Position numbers and translations under genes: made by a program. Source: DASTHV01 sp035718045 (GTDB lineage: Bacteria > Patescibacteriota > Saccharimonadia > Saccharimonadales > UBA10212). From it: a stretch of DNA of 18,063 nt. Positions 1-7,827 of the stretch are shown here, piece after piece. The stretch spans positions 1 to 18,063 of the forward strand of contig DASTHV010000002.1 of NCBI GenBank assembly GCA_035718045.1, given 5' to 3'. Position 1 is the first letter of the stretch. The number at the start of each line of letters is the position of its first letter. The notes below the pieces were generated by a model. It was not told the origin of the DNA. It made no database searches and saw only the letters and a list, made by a program, of their open reading frames with translations.

Positions 1-875
1 CGCGATACGTAGTTGATTGGTGAGGCGCTATTCCAAAAAGCCGTATTTTCAGCCGGAATCCCATACAGGGAAAAAACTTGGCGGCGAATCTTCAAAGCTT
101 CCAGATTATTTTCATCGGATGGCGGAATATAAGTTAAGTACATTTTGGTTAAGCTGTCCGCTGGCGTCGAAAGCAAAATAACGTTTTTGATATCAGGCGA
201 TAAAACAGCCGCTCGCAAGGCAATGTACGCTCCCAAGCTATGCCCCCAGATATTTATCCGGCTTTTATTGATGAGCTTGGTCTGTTTTAAAGCCGATACC
301 AAGCTCAGGACATCGGTGTTGTAAGCCATGGAATAATAGGCTCCTTCCGGATGTCCTTCTTTGGCCGATAGACCTTGGCCTCGAAAATCGGGTTTAACGA
401 CTACAAAACCGTGCTGGGCATAAAATCGCATATCCGCCAGATACCCTTTAGTTGTTTCGTACTCGGACGGATTTAAATAGCCGTGGCAGAGGATAATGAC
501 CGGATATCCTTGTGCGGGACGGCTGGTCGCCGGTGTCATCATTAACCCGTACTCAGTCAGCTGGGACACTGATACGCCGAAACTGACAATTTGTTCTTTG
601 ATTCCATCAGCATCGTCTATATCCTTAATAGTTCTTAGTGGAGCCGAAGGATATGTTGCTTTAGCGGCCAGCTTTAAGTCCAAGCTGCTAGCCAGGTACT
701 CTCCACGGTAAGTTTGGTTTTGATTAAGCGTTCCAATTGCCCGAGCCTCATGATATTTCGTGAAATACCAACCTCCGGCTAGTAAGCCGACCAGGACCAC
801 GAATCCGGCTAGTACGAACGATTTGTAGTAGCCGGGCAGACGAACTGCATTTTTTGGATGATTATACTTTTTCAT
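1..875 (-). CDS. Membrane-anchored alpha/beta hydrolase, partial at the window edge
   Basis: Translating the minus strand from the ATG at 875 gives 291 codons without a stop, running off the left edge, so the C-terminus is missing. The N-terminus is basic, followed by one hydrophobic segment (about residues 20-38), suggesting an anchored extracytoplasmic enzyme. The hydrolase core has CHGY (130-133), an oxyanion-hole type motif, the segment KPDFRGQG (161-168), and the nucleophile elbow GHSLG (211-215, Ser213). This resembles S9 peptidase/dienelactone-hydrolase type folds. The catalytic Asp and His would lie beyond the edge. The start is 6 nt after the downstream stop (882-884) of the interrupted VanY-like gene, so the two form an operon. 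Family assignment is solid; substrate unknown. Confidence 0.85.
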   Translation of the reverse strand, partial: MKKYNHPKNAVRLPGYYKSFVLAGFVVLVGLLAGGWYFTKYHEARAIGTLNQNQTYRGEYLASSLDLKLAAKATYPSAPLRTIKDIDDADGIKEQIVSFGVSVSQLTEYGLMMTPATSRPAQGYPVIILCHGYLNPSEYETTKGYLADMRFYAQHGFVVVKPDFRGQGLSAKEGHPEGAYYSMAYNTDVLSLVSALKQTKLINKSRINIWGHSLGAYIALRAAVLSPDIKNVILLSTPADSLTKMYLTYIPPSDENNLEALKIRRQVFSLYGIPAENTAFWNSASPINYVS

Positions 876-881
876 GGCTTT

Positions 882-1673
882 TTACAATTTTAGCTGGTAG
901 CTCTGAGCCGGATAATTAGGAAAGGCCGGCTCGCCGAAAAATTGTTCCAGCGTTTGACCGCTTTTATTAATTTGAGCCGCTAAATCTTTACCCACGAACC
1001 GCACATGCCATGGCTCATACTCCTAACCGGTCAGGCTGTCGTCGCCTTTCGGATAGCGGATTATGAAACCGAACTTGTAGGCATTGGCCGCCAGCCATTG
1101 GCCTTCGGGCGTAGCCGCGAAGCATTGATCAACGTCGCATTTACCGGTTGTCGGCTCGAGGTCGGCGGCTAGGCCGGTTTGGTGTTCGCTATATCCGGGA
1201 CGCGCGCTATAGGTATCGGCAGCGGCGGCCCCGGAGGATTTTACATAGGAGCCGTATAGGCTAATTTGCTCATTGTACGAGCGGTAGCCACTCGAAAGCA
1301 TTAGCCCGATACTATCGAATTTGGCGGCGGCAGTCATTTGCTCTAATGCCGTAGCGGCCTCAGACCTAAGGTGCATTTCCTGAGATGCCGGTCCCAGCCG
1401 CAACGGCACATTTGGCACAACTAAGTCGGCTGGTGCATAGCTAGACGGCAATTGGCGCCCTTTATTCACGATTACCCACAAGCTTGACGCTTCATCAACT
1501 GGGTATTGGTGCTTGTTGAAGCTCGCCGGTGAAGCCGTGCCGCCGGTCCGGCCGGCAGAAGTATTACCTGGCGCATTGACTCCGCCGGGCCACGCATAAA
1601 AGACGATAATTACCAGAAACAACGCAATTAACAGGCTATAAATGGTTTTTTTCTTTTTAGCAAAGCGCATCAT
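882..1673 (-). pseudogene. VanY-family D-Ala-D-Ala carboxypeptidase interrupted by an in-frame TAG
   Basis: From the ATG at 1673 (longest possible start 1724; another ATG at 1670) the protein has a basic start, one hydrophobic segment, then an extracytoplasmic peptidase domain. The zinc motif SxHxxGxAxD is present as SEHQTGLAAD. The frame hits TAG at 1023-1025 straight after YPKGDDSLTG. Reading on in the same frame gives EYEPWHVRFVGKDLA and 46 sense codons to a TAA at 882-884. EPWH carries the catalytic Glu and third zinc His in this family, and family members usually have Tyr where the TAG sits. The truncated product should therefore be inactive. The intact downstream frame points to a fresh mutation, readthrough, strain variation or sequence error. 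The 1673 start is preferred because a TACAAT box lies just upstream and the 1724 start would overlap the divergent VKOR gene. Confidence 0.85.
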
Positions 1674-1678
1674 TAGAT

Positions 1679-1684
1679 ATTGTA
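1679..1684 (-). promoter_or_regulatory. Putative -10 box (TACAAT) of the VanY-like gene
   Basis: On the minus strand TACAAT lies 5 nt before the ATG at 1673 and 8 nt before the ATG at 1670. This matches the short -10-to-start spacing seen at other first genes here and would give a leaderless or nearly leaderless mRNA. No convincing -35 was seen. Confidence 0.45.
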
Positions 1685-1688
1685 CACG

Positions 1689-1708
1689 CCGCGGTGGTAG
1701 ACTATAAA
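1689..1708 (+). promoter_or_regulatory. Putative promoter of the VKOR gene
   Basis: CCGCGGTGGTA (1689-1699) runs into an extended -10-like TGGTAGACT (hexamer 1698-1703, 9 nt before the ATG). A second A/T hexamer, TATAAA (1703-1708), is 4 nt before the ATG. The same 11-mer occurs at the minus-strand promoter of the PAP2 gene (3217-3227). Which hexamer is used cannot be decided by eye. Confidence 0.4.
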
Positions 1709-1712
1709 CATA

Positions 1713-2330
1713 ATGGGTGTTCAAGACAAAAACCTAAAAAGCCGCCGGACGCTAGAGGACAATTTGCCGTGGCTGTTACTGATCGGGGGAGTTATAGTTA
1801 TGATTGCTTCGTTTATGCTGTCGGTTGAGGTGTTTGATCGCTTAAAGGATCCAAGCTATGTGCCGGTCTGCAACCTTAATCCAATCCTAAGTTGCACTAA
1901 CGTAGCGGACAGCAACCAAGCCCATGCCTTTGCCGTGCCGAATTATTTCTTAGGTATTGCCGGTTACGCTATCATCGCCACAGTCGGCGCGGCTATGTTA
2001 GCCGGCGCTAAATTTAAGAAATGGTTTTGGCAATTAGTAGAAGTTGGTGTGCTATTCGCTTTCGGATTTATGACGTGGTTGCAGTTTCAGACGCTCTATC
2101 GGATCGGTGCACTATGCCTATTCTGCATGATTCTGTGGGCCGGCACCGGACCGATTTTCTGGTATACCAGTCTTTACAATCTGCGCCGTGGTAACGTGCC
2201 TACGCCACGTAGACTCCGCGGAGCAGTAAACTTCATGAGCCGACATCACGGCGACATCCTGCTACTTTGGTTTTTGTTGATTATCGCCTTAATCCTTAAG
2301 CGTTTCTGGTACTACTGGAGCACTCTGTAG
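1713..2330 (+). CDS. Vitamin K epoxide reductase (VKOR) family disulfide-forming protein
   Basis: This 205-residue membrane protein has the VKOR signature: a loop cysteine pair, Cys53 and Cys61 (CNLNPILSC), and the redox motif CLFC (Cys135/Cys138) in a later helix, plus the conserved-type segment VPNYFLG. Four to five transmembrane helices are visible. Bacterial VKORs replace DsbB: they reoxidise a DsbA-like thioredoxin-fold partner and pass electrons to quinone, promoting disulfides outside the membrane. There is no fused thioredoxin domain and no DsbA gene in the window, so the partner must be elsewhere. Dependence on quinone links it to the quinol oxidase encoded downstream (inference). 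Its end overlaps the convergent PAP2 gene by 42 nt. Family assignment is strong. Confidence 0.9.
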   Translation: MGVQDKNLKSRRTLEDNLPWLLLIGGVIVMIASFMLSVEVFDRLKDPSYVPVCNLNPILSCTNVADSNQAHAFAVPNYFLGIAGYAIIATVGAAMLAGAKFKKWFWQLVEVGVLFAFGFMTWLQFQTLYRIGALCLFCMILWAGTGPIFWYTSLYNLRRGNVPTPRRLRGAVNFMSRHHGDILLLWFLLIIALILKRFWYYWSTL

Positions 2331-3206
2331 CTTAGGCAATTTTCGCAATAGTTTATGAGCCCAAGCCATCAAGTACGGCGTAAGTTTATAGCCAGCCACC
2401 GCGTAAACTATCCCGGCCATGACATCAAAAGCATAATGCTCGCCCTCGTAAACAGTTCCCACAAAAATTAAAATTGGATAAATAGCCGCCACGGCCGCCC
2501 AGCGCCGGCCATATAATTTATAGGTAAATATAAATAGAATCGTAGCCCAAGCCGCATGCAAAGAGGGAATAGCGGCTACGGCGTTAGGGCTGATGTGATT
2601 GTAAAAGGATGGAAAGTTATGAAGCCCCAGACCGGCCCAGACGTCGCTAGATATACGGGTAATCGGCTGGATGTAGTGGTTTTGACTGGCCAGCCAAGGC
2701 GGCGCGGACGGCATAAAAAAGAAGGTTAAAAAACCGGCAAAGGCTACTACAAGATAGGTATTGACTACTTGCCAGTAGCGCTTTTCTCGAGTTTTCCAGA
2801 CTATAATCGCCAACCCCAAAGGCAAAACGAAGTGCAGCAGATAAGGCAGGTAAAGCGCGTAATCATACCAGCTGGTGTGCCCCTTCCATAGCCACTTTTG
2901 CAAATAGACGGTTGGCAGGTTGCCAAACAATAGCGTATCGGCGTGCGGCGCTAACATATATTGGACGTGAGTATTCAATCTATCGGCCACGCTCCGGAAA
3001 GATTCGTAGGCTAATATGACTGCCACAAACGGAAATAACCGTCTAATCAGCTCCCAGGCTTGCCCGTAAGCCATAAAAACGAAGATCAAAAAGATAAATA
3101 GCTTATCCGGCGTCGGAAAACTTGGTTCTCGCAGAAATATAACCAAGCAGATAACCGCGCCGGTGAGCCCTAGGTAACGTAAGAGTTTTTGTGGCGAGCT
3201 GAACAC
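2289..3206 (-). CDS. PAP2-superfamily membrane phosphatase/phosphotransferase (PAP2_3 type)
   Basis: A 305-residue protein with about six to seven hydrophobic helices and the PAP2 catalytic motifs: IPSLHAAW (213-220, acid His217) and GEHYAFDVMAG (255-265, nucleophile-type His257 followed by Asp261). This arrangement matches the PAP2_3 branch, which includes Aur1-like inositolphosphotransferases and bacterial lipid phosphatases. The active site should face outside and act on a phospholipid or polyprenyl phosphate; the actual substrate cannot be read from sequence. The start is GTG at 3206, because TGgTAAAAT (an extended -10) lies 6 nt before it on the minus strand. It overlaps the convergent VKOR gene by 42 nt and is divergent from the response regulator. 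Confidence 0.85.
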   Translation of the reverse strand: MFSSPQKLLRYLGLTGAVICLVIFLREPSFPTPDKLFIFLIFVFMAYGQAWELIRRLFPFVAVILAYESFRSVADRLNTHVQYMLAPHADTLLFGNLPTVYLQKWLWKGHTSWYDYALYLPYLLHFVLPLGLAIIVWKTREKRYWQVVNTYLVVAFAGFLTFFFMPSAPPWLASQNHYIQPITRISSDVWAGLGLHNFPSFYNHISPNAVAAIPSLHAAWATILFIFTYKLYGRRWAAVAAIYPILIFVGTVYEGEHYAFDVMAGIVYAVAGYKLTPYLMAWAHKLLRKLPKLQSAPVVPETLKD

Positions 3207-3212
3207 AAGCCT

Positions 3213-3221
3213 ATTTTACCA
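3213..3221 (-). promoter_or_regulatory. Extended -10 promoter (TGgTAAAAT) of the PAP2 gene
   Basis: On the minus strand the hexamer TAAAAT (3213-3218) is preceded by TGG and is 6 nt from the GTG at 3206, so transcription should begin at or next to the start codon. Confidence 0.6.
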
Positions 3222-3258
3222 CCGCGGTAATCTCAGATAGATTTCAGCTTTTATAAAG

Positions 3259-3264
3259 TAAAAT
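3259..3264 (+). promoter_or_regulatory. -10 box (TAAAAT) of the response-regulator operon
   Basis: TAAAAT ends 7 nt before the ATG at 3272, predicting a leaderless message. An imperfect inverted repeat (TCAGATA near 3233, TATCTGA at 3266-3272) flanks it and could be a regulator site, but it is short. Confidence 0.55.
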
Positions 3265-3271
3265 ATATCTG

Positions 3272-3949
3272 ATGAGAATTTTAGTAATAGAAGACGAACA
3301 TAAGATTGCCAATGCTATCAAACAAGGCCTCGCCCAAGAGAAATTCGCCGTAGACGTGGAATACGATGCCGACGGCGGCTTGGGAGCGGCGCTTCATGAA
3401 ACCTATGACGCCATGATAATCGATCGGATGCTTCCGGGCTCGATGGAGGGAATCGACATCTGCCGTCAAGTCCGACAGGCTGGCATTCATACTCCGATTC
3501 TATTGCTCACCGCCCGCGATCAGATTCGCGACAGAGTATATGGCCTAAACGCCGGTGCGGACGACTACCTAGTCAAACCCTTTTCATTTGAAGAATTACT
3601 AGCTCGGGTCCGGGCTTTGATGCGCCGACCCCAACAAACCCAAAGCAATCTACTCCAAGTAGACGATCTTACCCTTGATACCGTTTCTTACGAAGTACAA
3701 CGCGGCGGACGAGCCATAGACTTAAGCGCCAAGGAATTCGCCCTGCTGGAATACATGATGCGCAACGCGGGTCGGGTACTATCCAAAGACAATATCATTT
3801 CCCATGTCTGGGATTTTGACGCCGACGTGCTGCCTAATACAGTGGAGGTCTACGTCGGCTATCTTCGGAGCAAAATTGATAAGCCCTTCGGTCACGCGCT
3901 GTTGCATACTCAGCGGGGATTTGGATATATCTTAGGAGGCAAGACCTAG
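3272..3949 (+). CDS. OmpR/PhoB-family DNA-binding response regulator
   Basis: The 225-residue protein has a receiver domain (1-120) with acidic pocket Glu7-Asp8, phospho-acceptor Asp51 (IIDRMLP), Thr80 and Lys102 (LVKPFS), followed by a winged-helix effector domain (about 125-222) ending in the typical TQRGFGYIL. Length and layout are normal for OmpR-type transcription factors. It is followed after 3 nt by a histidine kinase and then an LCP ligase, so it likely controls an envelope response including its own operon. The genes it regulates cannot be read directly. The ATG at 3272 is supported by the -10 box 7 nt upstream. Confidence 0.95.
   Translation: MRILVIEDEHKIANAIKQGLAQEKFAVDVEYDADGGLGAALHETYDAMIIDRMLPGSMEGIDICRQVRQAGIHTPILLLTARDQIRDRVYGLNAGADDYLVKPFSFEELLARVRALMRRPQQTQSNLLQVDDLTLDTVSYEVQRGGRAIDLSAKEFALLEYMMRNAGRVLSKDNIISHVWDFDADVLPNTVEVYVGYLRSKIDKPFGHALLHTQRGFGYILGGKT
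3934..3939 (+). promoter_or_regulatory. Shine-Dalgarno AGGAGG for the internal kinase gene
   Basis: A perfect AGGAGG lies inside the end of the response-regulator gene, 13 nt before the kinase ATG at 3953 (long spacing). The first gene of this operon has no such site, which contrasts leaderless first genes with a ribosome-binding-site-led internal gene. Confidence 0.55.
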
Positions 3950-3952
3950 CCC

Positions 3953-4948
3953 ATGTTTCACTCGGCTGCTTTAAAATTGACAGTTTGGTACTTGGCCATA
4001 ATTATGGTCATCAGCTTGACTTTCAGCGTATCTTTATATCAAGTATCCAGCGAGGATCTGGGGCGCAATGTCAATCGCCAATTAACGTATTTCAATAATT
4101 TTCTAGGGCCGCAAGATCTTAACAATTATTCAAATCTGCGGCTGCGACAGCTGAATAATGACCTAAAGCATCTGCGAGCTAATCTATTCTTGTTCAATGC
4201 CTTTGTACTGATTGGCGGCGGCGCGGCTAGTTATTGGCTAGCCCGGCGCACTCTTAGGCCCATAGAGTCCGCTCTGGCGGCCCAAAGCCGGTTCGCCGCC
4301 GACGCCAGCCATGAACTGCGAACCCCACTGACAGCTATGCAGACCGAGAACGAAGTCGCCCTTAGAAGCAACAATTTGACCAAAAAACAGGCGACTGAGC
4401 TGCTCAAGAGCAACTTAGAGGAAGTCGGCAAGCTCAAATCCTTATCCGAGGGCCTGCTGCGGCTGGCCGGCTCCAATCAAACCGACAATTTAAACGACAG
4501 CGTCCCGCTCAAAGACGTCGTCTCTAAGGCCATGCAACGTTTCAGCAAAACGGCTGCGGCCAAGCACATTTCGATCGATAACAAGGCCCGTAATTTCAAT
4601 GTCCGAGGCGATGCCGACAGCCTGACGGAACTAATCTCAATATTTATCGATAATGCGATAAAATACAGCCCCAGTCGCTCGACCGTGATTTTAAAATCAT
4701 GGAGCCGCGACAAAACGATCAGCCTCAGTATAGCCGACAACGGGCAGGGGATTGCCGCCACCGAGCTGCCATACGTTTTCGACAGATTTTATCGTACTGA
4801 CAATTCACGGACTAAGAACCAAGCTGAGGGCTACGGTCTTGGCCTAGCCATCGCCCAAAAGATTACCGAGGCCCACCACGGGCATATAGAAGTTTCCAGC
4901 TTGCCGGGCAAAGGCTCGACTTTTATCGTCCATCTGCCGGCTGCATGA
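3953..4948 (+). CDS. Sensor histidine kinase, two transmembrane helices
   Basis: This 331-residue kinase has TM helices at about 9-29 and 77-97 enclosing a small external region of under 50 residues. A shortened linker follows (little of a normal HAMP domain is left), then the phospho-acceptor box FAADASHELRTPL with His120. The ATPase domain has the N box (FIDNAIKYSP), G1 (DNGQGI), F box (VFDRFYRTD) and G2 (GYGLGLAIAQKI). It is the cognate partner of the regulator directly upstream. The minimal sensor region suggests that it senses membrane or envelope state, not a large soluble ligand (inference). An AGGAGG lies 13 nt before the ATG. Confidence 0.95.
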   Translation: MFHSAALKLTVWYLAIIMVISLTFSVSLYQVSSEDLGRNVNRQLTYFNNFLGPQDLNNYSNLRLRQLNNDLKHLRANLFLFNAFVLIGGGAASYWLARRTLRPIESALAAQSRFAADASHELRTPLTAMQTENEVALRSNNLTKKQATELLKSNLEEVGKLKSLSEGLLRLAGSNQTDNLNDSVPLKDVVSKAMQRFSKTAAAKHISIDNKARNFNVRGDADSLTELISIFIDNAIKYSPSRSTVILKSWSRDKTISLSIADNGQGIAATELPYVFDRFYRTDNSRTKNQAEGYGLGLAIAQKITEAHHGHIEVSSLPGKGSTFIVHLPAA

Positions 4949-4960
4949 TAAGTTTATATT

Positions 4961-6133
4961 ATGGTCAAAAAACGAAAATCCAAGCCTAATCCGGACATTC
5001 AGACCGGCCGCGCTCTGCCGCAGAATATCCGAGTCAGCTCCTATTCGCCCAGAAAGGCCGTCAGGCATCCCGACGACCTAACCATTAATCGGGACGATGA
5101 GACGTATGCCGAGCCGCGACGAAAGCCCAGGTGGCGCAAAGTCACTACTCGAACGATCTTGCTGATATTTCTACTGGCGCTGGCCGCCATACTGACCATC
5201 GGCATTTGGGACGCCAGGAATATTTCCAGCGCCAGTCAAAAAATGTTCGGCTCGGGCAATCTGCTAGCCTTAGTGAACTCGAATGGTCTTAAAACAGCTG
5301 ATGACGGTCGAGTCAATGTCCTGGTTGCCGGCTATTCGGTCGATGACCCGGGCCACCAGGGCGCCGATTTGACCGATTCAATATTGCTGCTCAGCATGAA
5401 TCCATCCAATCACACCGGTTATATGTTAAGTATCCCGCGAGATTTATATGTAAAGATTCCAGGATTTGGACACGCCAAAATAAATGAGGCCTACAAAGAC
5501 GGTGGCATGTCCTTACTTGAGCAGGTCGTAGAAAGTGATTTTGATACCCAAATCAACTACTATGCGTTGGTCGACTATTCGGCGGTTCGCGATGTGGTCA
5601 ACGCCCTAGGCGGCGTAAATGTGACAATCAGCAGCCCTGATGGCCGTTTATACGATCCAAATAAAGATTGGACTACCGGCGAGCCCCTAGTCGATTTAAA
5701 CAACGGCCCACATCATCTTAATGGCCAACAGGCCTTGGATTTAACGAGGGCCCGCGGCGATTCATCGCCATATGGCTACTCTGTCGGTTTTGAGCAGTCC
5801 GATTTTCAGCGTACCGCCGATCAACGGCTGGTCTTTACCTCTATTAAGAATAAGCTGAACTGGAAGCTGATCCTAAATCCAAAAAAGAACAGTCAGATAC
5901 TTAATGCCGTAGCTGACAATGTCAAAACCAATGTAACTATCGGCGAAGCCAGACCATTATTCTCGCTATTCAATAATATTCCCAGCAGCCAGCTAAAATC
6001 ATTAAGCCTGCGGGACATAAACGGCAAGACCTACGTAGAAGATACTTATTACGAAGGTTCAACGCAATCGCCAGCCGCCGGAATCAATGATTTTTCTGAG
6101 ATTAACTCAGCCCTGCAGCAGTTTAACGAATAA
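4961..6133 (+). CDS. LytR-CpsA-Psr (LCP) family glycopolymer ligase
   Basis: A 390-residue protein with a strongly basic cytoplasmic N-terminus (1-62), one TM helix (about 64-83) and an extracytoplasmic LCP domain from about 117. Family motifs are visible: ADLTDSILLL (135-144), LSIPRDLYV (156-164, Arg160), KINEAY (173-178), DLTRARGD (260-267, Arg263/Arg265) and DFQRTADQR (281-289). These acidic and arginine residues bind the polyprenyl-pyrophosphate donor and divalent metal in LCP enzymes, which attach anionic glycopolymers to peptidoglycan. It starts 12 nt after the kinase stop, probably in the same operon. It overlaps the convergent MprF-like gene by 11 nt. Confidence 0.92.
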   Translation: MVKKRKSKPNPDIQTGRALPQNIRVSSYSPRKAVRHPDDLTINRDDETYAEPRRKPRWRKVTTRTILLIFLLALAAILTIGIWDARNISSASQKMFGSGNLLALVNSNGLKTADDGRVNVLVAGYSVDDPGHQGADLTDSILLLSMNPSNHTGYMLSIPRDLYVKIPGFGHAKINEAYKDGGMSLLEQVVESDFDTQINYYALVDYSAVRDVVNALGGVNVTISSPDGRLYDPNKDWTTGEPLVDLNNGPHHLNGQQALDLTRARGDSSPYGYSVGFEQSDFQRTADQRLVFTSIKNKLNWKLILNPKKNSQILNAVADNVKTNVTIGEARPLFSLFNNIPSSQLKSLSLRDINGKTYVEDTYYEGSTQSPAAGINDFSEINSALQQFNE

Positions 6134-7799
6134 AACGCCGGTGTTTCAGACTCATCGCTTTAATGAGCGAGTTCATAGTTCTGGTAAAGCCCGGCAGACC
6201 ACCGCGGTAAACAATGTAGCGGTCTTCCCAGCGGGGCTCATATTTAGCCTTAAACCTAGCTAGTCCCTGAAACGAATAAAACCGCTCGGCATTTTCTGAG
6301 ACAAAACGTAACACCGAATCAACGACCGAATGGTCTTGGTGACTCGCCGGTTTTAAGCCAGTCAGCGGTGCCAGGCCCATATTCAAGGTTTCGATACCTT
6401 CGGCGCCTAGCTGTTTGATAAAATTAATCATTAAGTAGTCGTTAATGTTGCCAGGAGCGTCAGACGAATGACGCAAAAAATCATAAGTAGCCTCATCGGC
6501 TTTGGGGCTGGGGATGCGGTTTAAGAAGGCTTTTACCTGACCGGCTGGGTCACGGACCACCACTAAATCACATAGTTGTAGATATTCTTCGTTAAAATAG
6601 CCCATCATCATGCCGCGCTCGCCACGGCCTGGCCGGCTTAGCCAGGCTTTTGATATTATTCTAAGCTCATTTATCAACTGGCGGCTGTGTGGCGGGCTCA
6701 GTGGCTCACAGCTATATTTTTGCTTACTGAATTTATTTTGGATATGACGAAAATATTTATTACTCGCCACCGCAGAGTTGAAGTGTGAGATGTCAACCAG
6801 TGCTTCACGACCAATCGTCTGAGCATCGAATCCGAATCTCTTATACAGCGCTAGATTTGCTCTGTCGGTATGTATAAAAGCGGCAGCCCAGTCATTCAAG
6901 CGGCAATATTCCAGATAGGATTCCAGGATGCGGCGTATCGACTGCTGGGGCCCGCACGGATCACCGATACTCAAGGCTACGCCGCCGGCGACCCGGTAAG
7001 CAACCACTGCTGAGCCGCCCGAGTTTAAATAATAATTCTTATCGCGAGGCCAGAGCTTAAAAAAGTCTTCGCAAGACTTGGAATGTTTATAAACGATCCG
7101 TTTGGCGAGTTCATAGTCCTGCCGGCGGTGACTTAAACGGAACCGGACTGGCGCAAAGAAGGATATGGCGACATAAATGGCGGAGGTTAGGCCAACCGCC
7201 GCCAATGAATCGCTAAACAGTCTGGCCCGCCTAGAATAGGCAACGAGTTGTTGGGAGCTGTTTAAACCAAACTGGTCAATTGTGTGATAGATAGCCGCCG
7301 GCACAGAGATTTCTCGATGATAATCATGTTCATCCAGTAGCGAAAAACCCACCACGCCGTAAACCAGTGCCACTGCCAGGATTAGGATTGATCGACGAAG
7401 GGCGATGGCGAAGCTGCGTGGCTCGCTCCTGACGATATAAAGGCGATGATAGGCTATCAGAAGCGCCATAGTGGCAACCGGTATAACTAAGTTAAGCGCC
7501 GCCAGGACAAAGCCGTGACCGTGATGAAAATCAATCACCAAATGGCGCAGATTTCTGGCAATTAAAAAAGTATATACGCCGATTGATATCATCCAGGCAT
7601 TATTTTTGCCGCGGCGCAACATCGTGGCCAGATAAATTAAGCTAAGGCCGGCGATGACCGTTAAATGAGCATCGATTAAAATCAGCCTGACATTGTGCCG
7701 CTGCACCATTGTCCATAACGCGCTGTCAAGCGTTAAAAGGCCGGTTAGGCCAACCAGCACAGCCACCAGGGTTAAGATGTTAGCCGATCGATTTCTCAT
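6123..7799 (-). CDS. Short MprF-like protein: membrane N-terminus plus DUF2156 aminoacyl-phospholipid synthase domain
   Basis: The 558-residue protein has about six hydrophobic helices in the first 220 residues, then a soluble DUF2156 (lysyl-phosphatidylglycerol synthase C-terminal, GNAT-like) domain. Segments such as SIGDPCGP, LYKRFGFDA, TIGREALVDISHF and LNMGLAPL fit this family. MprF enzymes move an amino acid from aminoacyl-tRNA to phosphatidylglycerol, which lowers surface negative charge. Classical MprF is about 840 residues with a large flippase region, so this is a compact form closer in layout to the N-terminal part of mycobacterial LysX but without a lysyl-tRNA synthetase domain. 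The amino acid used is unknown. Divergent -10 boxes lie upstream; it overlaps the LCP gene end by 11 nt. Confidence 0.82.
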   Translation of the reverse strand: MRNRSANILTLVAVLVGLTGLLTLDSALWTMVQRHNVRLILIDAHLTVIAGLSLIYLATMLRRGKNNAWMISIGVYTFLIARNLRHLVIDFHHGHGFVLAALNLVIPVATMALLIAYHRLYIVRSEPRSFAIALRRSILILAVALVYGVVGFSLLDEHDYHREISVPAAIYHTIDQFGLNSSQQLVAYSRRARLFSDSLAAVGLTSAIYVAISFFAPVRFRLSHRRQDYELAKRIVYKHSKSCEDFFKLWPRDKNYYLNSGGSAVVAYRVAGGVALSIGDPCGPQQSIRRILESYLEYCRLNDWAAAFIHTDRANLALYKRFGFDAQTIGREALVDISHFNSAVASNKYFRHIQNKFSKQKYSCEPLSPPHSRQLINELRIISKAWLSRPGRGERGMMMGYFNEEYLQLCDLVVVRDPAGQVKAFLNRIPSPKADEATYDFLRHSSDAPGNINDYLMINFIKQLGAEGIETLNMGLAPLTGLKPASHQDHSVVDSVLRFVSENAERFYSFQGLARFKAKYEPRWEDRYIVYRGGLPGFTRTMNSLIKAMSLKHRRFIR

Positions 7800-7814
7800 G
7801 AATATAGCTGGTGC

Positions 7815-7822
7815 TATTATAC
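7815..7822. promoter_or_regulatory. Overlapping divergent -10 boxes for the MprF-like and DUF998 genes
   Basis: On the plus strand TATTAT (7815-7820) ends 7 nt before the DUF998 ATG at 7828. On the minus strand a perfect TATAAT (7822-7817) lies 17 nt before the MprF-like ATG at 7799. The two hexamers share four base pairs, so polymerase should occupy only one direction at a time. Confidence 0.5.
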
Positions 7823-7827
7823 GGTTT

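Noticed and set aside
496..711. Plus-strand frame of 71 codons
   Set aside because: It is antisense to the partial alpha/beta hydrolase, whose minus-strand frame has clear family motifs; no promoter or recognisable domain.
7693..7827. Upstream extension of the DUF998 gene
   Set aside because: It overlaps the divergent MprF-like start and encodes no helix typical of the family; the start at 7828 has a matching -10 box.
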